Assembly: GCA_038501625.1 (NCBI GenBank)
Contig: JAZAYU010000006.1
Coordinates: forward strand, 10,524,181 to 10,588,180
DNA from: Corbicula japonica
Taxonomy: Eukaryota > Mollusca > Bivalvia > Venerida > Cyrenidae
Direction: 5' to 3'
Length of the DNA stretch: 64,000 nt
Part shown: positions 55,586 through 64,000 of the stretch, piece after piece
Layout: each line of letters begins with the position of its first letter
How positions within the stretch are numbered: position 1 is the stretch's first letter
The notes under the pieces: model-generated
Databases searched by the model: none
Seen by the model: only the letters and a program-made list of their open reading frames with translations
What the model was told of the DNA's origin: nothing
Position numbers and translations under genes: made by a program

Positions 55586-57056
55586 GTATAAAAATGTATT
55601 TAATTTTCTTTTATGCACACATACATTATTGAATAAAAGTCGGACAAACTCCGTCTAAGCATTAATTACTAAATAAACTACATGTATAAGCTCAGAGTAC
55701 ATGTGTCGGAGCGACTTGTGACAAGTGATATTAAACTAATCAAAATAGAGATGTAATGTGTTTAATAATGTGTATTTATTTAAATCATGGATTATTCTTG
55801 TTCTATGGAACTGCATTAATTAAACAATTTAAAACATATTGTTGCAATTTCGATGCCAACATTTCGTGGCAGAGTTGGATGTTATATCATGTGATCCGTC
55901 CTTAGACAGTTATTGATGTATTCACTCGGTCAATTGAATTATTACGAGAATAACTTTAAATTAAAACTTAAATATAACATGCTTTTAATGTGAATTAAGC
56001 TATGATAAACTATTTTTACCCGTAATTTTAACACGTGAAGGCTGGATCACATGAGATTTCCTATCAATAATATTGAGGCGAACCCTCATACATAGAACGT
56101 TCTACACAACAATTCATTCTCGACATGTCCTGAATTAGATTTTTCTCAAAAATCAAAGAACGTTATGTCAAAAGCAATTAATTATTCGTCACAATATGTG
56201 GAATAAAAGGATCTGACCTTTCTCAATAGCTTTACAGATATGGTTTCTCTGATAAATACCTGTCATTTATATTTGCGTGTCCAGGGTAGCTACTTGAGCA
56301 GCTATAGACTCTAAAAAAGGATGTCCAAGATATATATGGAATATTATAACATTATGCAATCATAGGTTTAATTTTTTCGACTTGGGTATGTTAACAATAT
56401 CTCGCGAGAACGAAGGTCGAGCGTGTTGTGGTTTAAATACGCAACGATAAATAATAAGACCTTCAGAATTCATATTGTCATAATGTTCCTTTTATTATAT
56501 ACCCTTCTTGCTCAAAACGAATTTACATGTCAATGTGACAAACCCTGCATCCAATGATTAATAGAATAACAAGGTCCGGGATTCAAGTTCGATAAGTTTA
56601 TTAGACGAAATATGTACTTCCAGAAACAGGCTCTGAAATTACACAATAATAACAGATTTTTCAGAATAACAATCATTACAATCAGAATTCGCATAGTTAC
56701 ATCAATATCAATACAAAAATAATAATCATCAATAATTTATATATTAACATATGATAAAATTCATCATTAAAGTAGCATAGCATAGTGGATCTGGTGCGCA
56801 TGCGTCGGAAGAATAACAGCTGTTTCTAGCAGCTCTTCATAAAATCTAGGAAAACTAGGATACCTGACTAATATTGTAGATTTTACTGTAAAATCCAACA
56901 TATTATTAAATTTGAACATATGTCTCATTCATCTATTTTGAAACTTTTTTCGTTTATCACCTAAAACAGGTAAATTTCTTACCATCCCAACCCCCCACCC
57001 ACTGACGTTGATTTTGACAATACAACTTCCGGTGAAGGAAATAAACACAGGGAGGC
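55586..57056. other. AT-rich region upstream of the LINE
   Basis: No gene is recognised. The 5' leader of the LINE probably lies in the last few hundred bases, but its start cannot be placed. Confidence 0.4.
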
Positions 57057-57647
57057 ATGCTTACAGGTTTGTTTTGTTCGTTCTTGCTTCTGGCAAGCAT
57101 TATTACCATTAGTGGTATAACAAAGAGGCAAAGTAACGCCAAAATAATGCAGTGCCCACGACCTAGCGTATACCCAAATAAGTTTTCGCCCACCAATGCA
57201 CATTCGTGCGGAACAATTGCTGTAGTATTGAGGGCACGATTTAGACTATACAAACAACCAATTTTTCCAAGCAAAAATAAGACCCTCTCATATTTGGCTA
57301 TTCTATTACTGTCAATTTCATGTGACGTTGAATCAAACCCGGGCCCAGACTTCCCCTGTGGTGGCTGTGGACTGGAGGTGCTTGATTCGGACCCGGCAGT
57401 GGAGTGTGACAGCTGCGAAGTGTGGTTCCATCTCCACTGCCAGGGTCTCGATCCGGCTTGGTACCAACAACTAGTAGACCATAACCAATCATTTGCCTGG
57501 ACTTGTACACATTGTGACAACCTGAACCACTCAACTTTGTCAAGCATACTTTCAGTATCATCTCACAACAGTTACTCCTCCTTGCCAGAAGACAACACAC
57601 AAGTAAACAATGCAAGTAGCAGAGTCAGACCACCAAATGACTGCTAA
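57057..57647 (+). pseudogene. LINE N-terminal region: hydrophobic leader, 2A-like peptide, PHD finger
   Basis: From the ATG at 57057: residues 4-20 are hydrophobic (GLFCSFLLLASIITISGI), like a signal or membrane segment. YLAILLLSISCDVESNPGP follows, with DVESNPGP (residues 90-97, 57324-57347) matching the ribosome-skipping 2A consensus D-x-E-x-N-P-G-P. Residues 101-155 have the PHD zinc-finger pattern: CGGC, CDSC, WFHLHC and WTCTHC. 2A motifs in APE-type LINEs of marine invertebrates are known. In active relatives 2A separates an N-terminal peptide from the rest during translation. This segment has an intact frame, but the stop at 57645 disconnects it from the endonuclease. Confidence 0.85.
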
Positions 57648-58620
57648 AACACATTGGTACCAAATTTTAAAATATTATGCATTAACTGCCAATCAATTGT
57701 AAATAAAAGACATGAATTTCAAATCTTGATTAAAAACCATAACCCTGACATAATCACAGCAACAGAGACTTGGCTAAAAAATGAACATTTTACCAGCGAA
57801 ATTTTCCCACCATCCCTTGGATACACAACCTTTCGTAGGGATAGGCAAAAGGGCAAAGGCGCGGGGTTCTTATTTTGGTAAAAAACAACTTACTCCCTTC
57901 CGAACAACCTAAACTTAACACAGAATGTGAAATTATTTGGATTAAAATAGAAATTAAAGGCACTAAACCCTTCTACATAGCATCATATTATAAACCAAGT
58001 GAAACAGACATCAAAAGTACTCTTGAATTTGAAAAATCTTTGGAACTAGCACGCAATCTTAAAGGCACAAAACTTATTTTTGGCGACTTCAATTTTCCTA
58101 AATTATCTTGGGATCAAGATCATAATCCCTCTCTGAAACCAGGATGCTGTTCCAATACCGCCTATGACAAGTTCTAGATAACCATAATTTGACCCAAATG
58201 GTAACTGACAACACAAGAAACAATAACATTCTTGACCTTTTCCTAATCTCAAATCCCACCCTTGTTAAAACAGTAGAAATAACTGCAGGCATATCTGACC
58301 ATGATGCAATATCTGCAACAGTTAATGCTAGACCAATTATCTTAAAGCAAAAACCAAGAACATGCCATCTTTACAAAAAAGCAAACTGGCCAGATTTTAA
58401 AAAATATATGCAGTCTACCAGTGAAAATTTTTTACAAAACTCAAGCTCATTAACAGTAGAGGACCTTTGGAATACATTTAAAAACTCACTGGAGACCGGA
58501 ATTTCAAAATACATACCAACAAAAAGAATTGGCTCAAAAAAGTCTCTGCCCTGGATAAATAAAGAAATAAAAAAGCTAATACATAAAAGAGGCCGCCTCT
58601 ATAAAAAAAGCTAAGAAAAA
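57648..58620 (+). pseudogene. LINE apurinic-type endonuclease, frameshifted
   Basis: NFKILCINCQSIVNKRHEF (start of the fold), TATETWL, later KLIFGDFNFP and GISDHDAI are the catalytic signatures of APE-type LINE endonucleases. Two frameshifts (about 57880 and 58180) break it. The region after it (to about 58615) reads PWINKEIKKLIHKRGRLYKK, the usual link to the RT. Confidence 0.85.
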
Positions 58621-60495
58621 TAATCACAACCATGAAATGATGATGAAATTCAAAAAAACTAAACTTGCCATTAAAAATAAAATTAAAAGTTCTTATAACT
58701 CCTACCTAGAAAATATTCTTGATATCTCAGATAAAGATAACACACAAAGCAAATTTTCTACCAAAAAACTATATTCACTTATTAAAAACTCAAAACAGGA
58801 CTCACAAAATGTGTCCCCCCTTAAAGATCAAATAACAGGATCCTTTAAAACAAAGAACTCTGATAAAGCCAATATTCTTAACCGACAATTCCAATCAGTT
58901 TTCTCTGGAAATTCTCCACTATCCTTGAAACAAACATGCCTAGAAAAGCTCAGATTCCTTAATCCATCCCAACACTGTAATTATCCACAGATGCCAAAAA
59001 TCATTATCAGCAAAGCAGGTGTAATTAAGTTATTGGCCAACCTGAAGGCAGATAAAGCTGCTGGCCCAGATCTGATCAAACCAATTGTTCTGAAAGAGCT
59101 GAGGCTTGACATTGCCGACATAAACAGAAATCCCTTGAATCCGGAACTATTCCCAGGGATTGGACCAAGGCCAACGTGTGCCCAATATATAAAAAGGGTG
59201 ACACCAGTGACCCTGCAAACTACCGTCCTATTTCTCTCACCTGCATTCTCTGTAAAACTCTTGAACACATTGTAGCATCCCACCTATCCTCTCACTTGAC
59301 TACCCATAATATACTCTATGATCTCCAGCACGGCTTTCGTGAAAGACGCTCTTGTGAAACACAACTCATTGAACTAACTGACTATCTAACCAATAACATC
59401 GCTTCAGGCAAACAAACTGACCTAATTTTACTTGACTTTAGTAAAGCTTTCGATAAGGTAAACCATCTAAAACTTCTCTATATCCTTCAAGAATATGGTG
59501 TGTCTACTCAAATACTCAAATGGACTCGCTCTTTCCTCATAGGCAGAAGCCAAAAAGTCATACTAGACGGTGAATGCTCAACAGAAGTACCGGTAACCTC
59601 TGGAGTACCCCAGGGATCTGTCCTTGGTCCCCTATGCTTTCTCGTCTATATAAACCAACTTCCGTCTTCTGTTTCTAAATCCCAAGTCCGGCTATTTGCT
59701 GATGACACTGCCATCTACCTCACCATCAACTCCTTGGCAGACTCACTAACGCTACAACAAGATCTTGACAAGATGCAGGCATGGGAGAAGGCGTGGGACA
59801 TGGAATTTAACCCTCAAAATGTCAAGTCTTACACATTACTAAAAATAAACATGTCATTAAAAACAAATATTATCTCCACGGTCAAGCACTTGAATCTGTT
59901 ACACATGCAAAATACCTAGGGTTAGATCTTTCTTCTGAGCTTAATTTCAACACACACATAGCAAGAATTACAGCTAATGCTAATAAATCCCTAGGCTTTA
60001 TCAAAAGAAACATAACAACAAACAACCAAAAAGTCAAAGAACTGGCATACAAGACCTTGGTCCGACCCCGGGTAGAGTACGCATCACTGTCTGGAATCCA
60101 TACACCAAGACAAACATCCACAAAGTGGAAATGGTCCAGAGGCGAGCAATAAGATGGGTCAAACAAGACTACTCTCCTCTTTCCAGTGTCACGGCTATGC
60201 AGGGGGAGCTGGGCTGGAGGTCCTTAGAACATCGAAGGCTTGATGCTAGACTTATAATGTTTTATAAAATATACCATAACATCGTAGCAATAAACCTCCC
60301 TTCTTACATACAAAGACCGAACAAACCAGGCATATGCACCCCCTCTGTTTTAGACAGATTCAGGTCACGTCAGATTATCACAAGTTCTTATTTTTTCCTC
60401 ATAGTATCACTCTTTGGAATAGACTTCCCGTTAATATTGTAACCCTGCCTGATCTTGAGCATTTCAAGCAGGCAGTGGCTGGGATCCAATACTAG
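58621..60495 (+). pseudogene. LINE reverse transcriptase and C-terminal domain, frameshifted
   Basis: Motifs in order: KADKAAGPDLI (58.97-59.08 kb), PIYKKGDTSDPANYRPISL, QHGFRERRSCETQL, LILLDFSKAFDKVNH (motif A), TSGVPQGSVLGPLCF (motif B), LFADDTAIYL (motif C, near 59695), AKYLGLDL and NLPSYIQRP, ending QAVAGIQY then TAG at 60493-60495. Frame changes occur near 59170, 59870 and 60120. The catalytic FADD is intact in sequence, but the frame is not. Confidence 0.88.
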
Positions 60496-60700
60496 TCGGG
60501 TACTCTTTGTTTTTATCTCTTTTACTTTTAATCTCCATTTAATCTAGCACTCACTAACATTTTAACACTTGTCTTGGCATCCAAGATCACAATTCTTGAC
60601 TTTATTCTTTCACAACCTTACTAACACTTCCGACGTGCACCAAGTCCTGCCATTAACACTCGAAAGAGGAGTCGGCAGTATTCAGAGATAGAAAAACAGA

Positions 60701-61975
60701 TTATAACAAGTAAATATTTACTAGGCAATAATCAAACAAGTCACATTACAAATTACAAGCTACGTGTAACTCACCAATTTGTGGAACCGAGCCCAAACAC
60801 AAGTTGATGAAATGGTCAGCAAACTCTCCCACACTGTGATCTCGATAAAACTGTGAATAATAACAAGGTGATCAAAACATGCATGTTATGTTTATGCAAA
60901 CATTAGTCGTTATGATAGAGATAGTTATTGTTTGAGAATACCGCTTTATAATTTACAGAATCTTTTCTTTGTTCTAAAAAATCCGCGCCAAATTTGGAAA
61001 ACAATGAGTTTGAATCAAACACAAAGACTAAAAAAAAACATCATTCCAGCAATACAAATTACCTTGCTAAACAGAAAGTTGCACCCAAAACCTTTCATGA
61101 AAGGCCCTTACTGTGCCCAGAAATACAGAACAATCAATCAAAACTCAATTGACAATTGCCCACTGACAAAACCGTCTCTTTTCTGCACTTGCGGAAATGT
61201 TAACTGCGCATGTGTACTAAATGGTTGCGCTAAAAACCAGACTCAACTTAAGGATGTGTGCCACATTTAATCAACCTAAACAGCCCGTCAAAATATACTA
61301 AAATTACACTTGGCTACATTAATAAACTAAACAACAAAATTTAGTTAACAACGTAGTTTACATTAAAGTAGAAATTAAAATACTAACGCGATAGTAAACT
61401 TATTAATGGCGTAGAAAATTTATCAATGGCTTAAAAATATCGTAAGGGTTGTAGAACAGCGACGGAAACTTTCTATTTTAGAGTTCCACGGTGTGCAGAG
61501 TTTACGCATCTTTTTTCCGCATACCGCCTATATTTAATCATCCTTGGCTCATCACCGTATCATTGTTACGCAATCTTTGGAAAAAGGCAAGAGGTTAGTT
61601 CTGAAATGCGAACATTTTTTTCAGCTAAATGATAAGTTAGAGAGTTTGCCTACATCACGGAAGTTTTGAATGTTTTATCTGTGTGTGCAACACATTTTGA
61701 AACAAGTTTTGGATGTTTTAACTTAAAACTAATTAAAACACGTTTATACCTGTGTCACATATGTGTTCTAGATGCGAATAGTTTTTTAATCTTTTTCGAA
61801 GGAGACTTTATCCAAATAAGTACCAAAGGTCACATGATCACATGAATGCTCTGACATGAGCTTATTACATTAACATATTTTACAAGTAATACGAAATAAC
61901 GTTGTAAAACAGGGGGTCCAACGTATTTGGTTTTTTCGGAAAAGTAAGTGAGCGACATGTTCTCTGCGGAACAAA
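60701..61975. other. no recognisable gene
   Basis: The plus frame at 60932-61270 ends in a cysteine-containing LFCTCGNVNCACVLNGC, but has no ATG at its start and no known family. I do not call it. Confidence 0.4.
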
Positions 61976-62883
61976 ATGGCGGAAAATTGTGTGATTTGGT
62001 GCATTTCAGGAGATATTTTGACCTGGTAAGTAGATTTATATCAATGTTATCGTAATATAAATACACCTACCCGGAGGCCAGATGTGTAAGCTCCACTCGG
62101 TTTTTTAACTTATGTTTCTAGAGGCCTAAACAAAAAAGTTATTGAATGTATAAACTGCAAGATTGTTTGTTTACAAAGTGAAAATAGAAAATTTTGTGAC
62201 TTAAAACTGTGTTTTTAGTAAAAATATAACGTTTTTGAACCTATTTTAGCGAAATTATTATCGAGTTTTGCATATATTTCTTCACGGCGGCTTTTGCACT
62301 TTACATGGGTACTTTATGGCCAATTTTTTTTATGTTCAAACACCTTTAATGTTTGGCGTGGAAGTGGTAAGCATGTTTTTGTTCGGTGCAGAATCTGAAT
62401 AACACACTCGTATGCGTTTATATAAGTGAAAGTAAGACATGAGCTGATAACAAATGTTAATAATCAAAATAAAAGCCGATTTGTTACCCAAATACGAAAA
62501 TATCGCTTATTTGTTATGCAAAATTATCTACCACATATTATACTTGTATATTATTCTACCTCTTGATAAGTAAACTCCCGCCTTGTGACCACCTCAATTT
62601 CAAGACCATCCCGCTGTTACGGGCACCTTTTGAAAGAACAGATATTTCCTATATCATTCAATGGTCGCTCGCATCGATTACACGACCACCCCGCTATTCC
62701 ATATTCCATAATGCGACCACTTTCTACAGTCTTATATACCCAGTTGCCACTTATATTGACACCTTAATTACGACCACAAGGCATTTGCTCGCCGAATACA
62801 CAGTCAAGTGCCATTGTCTTTTGGCGAGAAGCGAGTTTACAGTTTACAGTCTTCAAGTATCTGACGTACTTTATTCAAGTTAG

Positions 62884-62891
62884 TGACGTCA
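62884..62891. promoter_or_regulatory. consensus CRE (TGACGTCA)
   Basis: The perfect octamer lies inside the palindrome's left inner segment. A chance occurrence cannot be excluded. Confidence 0.25.
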
Positions 62892-62992
62892 TTAAAAATA
62901 AGATTTACGTTTACGTCAATATTTCAGCGTAAGGAAACTAAATTTATTTTGAATACATATACACAAATGAACAGTAAAAGGTATGCAAGAAA

Positions 62993-63147
62993 AAGTATCT
63001 TGCATGGGACATTCGGTAAAGATAGAAAAATCTGTCACCTCGGGTGAACAGTTTTGGCGGGAATTCGGCAGAGCCTCGTTCCCGAAAAACAGTTCCCCCT
63101 CGGTGACAGATTTTTCCATCGTCACCTCACACTCATGCAAGATACTT
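62993..63147. repeat. central hairpin of the right-edge palindrome
   Basis: AAGTATCTTGCATG, GAAAAATCTGTCACC, GAACAGTTTT and CGGGAA on the left pair in order with TTCCCG, AAAACAGTTCC, GGTGACAGATTTTTC and CATGCAAGATACTT on the right. The loop is about 15 bases. Confidence 0.85.
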
Positions 63148-63538
63148 ATAATAGTATCAAAATTTCTCGGACACCCTTATAACAAAATGCTATGCTCGGT
63201 ATTGTTGTTTGGGTATATTCTGTGTCATATTTTCAATATTTAGAGATTGGTGTACGTTAAAAGGATAGCATCTTTTTTTAAAATAAAACCGATTATGGAA
63301 GTAATTTTTCTTACTGAAGGAGGCTACAAAAGCGTGTTACCCTTAATAAGTTAAGAGCCCTGGGAATCAGACTTGAGCGTCATACGGGGCATAGTGAAAT
63401 GACGTTTACCCATCCCGCATCAACTTGCGGTTCTACAGGTGCAACCCTAGATACAACTTATTTTTTTTCATTCCACCTAAATTAAGAAAAGATACTGGAC
63501 TGGTAAGAAATTTATATCGGGGTATAGATTTATATATA

Positions 63539-63575
63539 TGCGCACACACGCACACACACACAAACAAACACAAGA
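63539..63575. repeat. short CA-rich microsatellite
   Basis: GCGCACACACGCACACACAC followed by AAACAAACAC. Confidence 0.8.
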
Positions 63576-64000
63576 ATGGGTAGGTATATTCTAATTGATA
63601 TTATAAATACATATGAAGTTCTTGTTTCGGTAAAGCCATTTTCGGGAAAAGATCAAAGGAACATCCGTGTGTTTGGGTAAAATATTGGCTTTTGGTTTGA
63701 TTTTTAACATTTGTCAGCTAGTGTCTTACTTTCACTTATATAAACGCGTATTAGTGTTATTCAGATTCTGCACCGAACAAAAACATGCTTACCACTTCCA
63801 CGCCAAACATCTAAGGTGTTTGAACATAAAAAAAATTGACCATAAAGTACCCATGTAAAGTGCAAAAGCCGCCGTGAAGAAATATATGCAAAAACTCGAT
63901 AATAATTTCGCTAAAATAGGTCCAAGAACGTTATATTTTGACTAAAAACACAGTTTTAAGTCACAAAATTTTCTATTTTCACTTTGTAAACAAACAATCT

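Larger units (their letters stand above)
57057..60700 (+). mobile_element. non-LTR retrotransposon (CR1-like), decayed
   Basis: Coding order on the plus strand: hydrophobic N-terminus, 2A-like motif, PHD finger, APE-type endonuclease, reverse transcriptase and a C-terminal domain ending QAVAGIQY at 60495. A pyrimidine-rich 3' region without an obvious poly(A) extends to about 60700. The PHD and endonuclease parts are in the same frame and are separated only by a TAA at 57645-57647, so the ancestor probably had one long frame. Later parts change frame near 57880, 58180, 58620, 59170, 59870 and 60120. Clade placement (CR1 group) is from RT motif wording and is less certain than the LINE call. 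Confidence 0.88.
62161..64000. mobile_element. large coaxial palindrome, cut by the right window edge
   Basis: Left arm 62161-62497 (GATTGTTTGTTTACAAAGTG, CACGGCGGCTTTTGCACTTT, GCGTTTATATAAGTGAAAGT) is the reverse complement of 63668-64000, with small differences. A second inverted pair at 62993-63147 has the same centre, near 63075. The right arm runs into the window end, so the outer limit is unknown. There is no coding capacity. It could be a foldback element or a segmental inverted duplication. Confidence 0.8.

Noticed and set aside
56957..57615. Minus-strand frames of 105 and 196 residues opposite the LINE start
   Set aside because: They lie opposite the 2A/PHD coding sequence and have no motifs of their own.
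60932..61270. 112-residue frame with a CTCGNVNCAC cluster
   Set aside because: It begins at TTG, the first ATG is 25 codons in, and the cysteine spacing matches no zinc-finger or peptide family I know.

Overview
The window looks like nuclear DNA of an invertebrate animal, most likely a bivalve mollusc. It is AT-rich, has one clear intron-containing gene and is dominated by many repeat families. The bivalve guess rests on a Penelope-like element with in-frame TGA codons of a kind reported from clams, a 2A- and PHD-bearing LINE of a type described in molluscs and other marine invertebrates, and the abundance of foldback repeats. That placement is inference.

The only confident host gene is a two-pore-domain potassium channel of the KCNK12/KCNK13 (THIK) type on the + strand. 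Its two coding exons (29339-29675 and 41266-42152) are separated by an 11.6 kb intron that splits the first selectivity-filter codon, giving 407 residues. The intron carries dispersed repeats, foldbacks and a MITE, plus some minus-strand segments with exon-like features. A second, weaker minus-strand gene candidate runs from a promoter-like cluster near 13.8 kb to exon-like blocks at 12.8 and 11.6 kb.

Layout. 1-2.8 kb: decayed Penelope-like retroelement on the minus strand with the GIY-YIG endonuclease before the reverse transcriptase (Naiad-type), cut by the left window edge. 3-20 kb: interspersed families A and B, tRNA-related SINEs, foldbacks and a GA microsatellite. 20-29 kb: mostly unassigned AT-rich DNA with foldbacks and microsatellites. 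29-43 kb: the channel gene, followed by an E-box-rich minisatellite. 43-47.8 kb: largely featureless. 47.8-55.6 kb: nested insertions. A family A repeat is split by an element with inverted ends, which itself contains a 6.0 kb foldback element (48338-54356) with tandem-repeat arms and a perfect 9-bp target duplication. 57-60.7 kb: decayed LINE (2A, PHD finger, APE endonuclease, RT). 62.2-64 kb: a large palindrome cut by the right edge.

The strongest leads are the foldback element with its 9-bp duplication, the Penelope-like element whose TGA codons fall at conserved cysteine positions, the nested-insertion history around the foldback, and the coaxial palindrome at the right edge. Repeat boundaries were read by eye and are approximate to a few bases unless stated otherwise.
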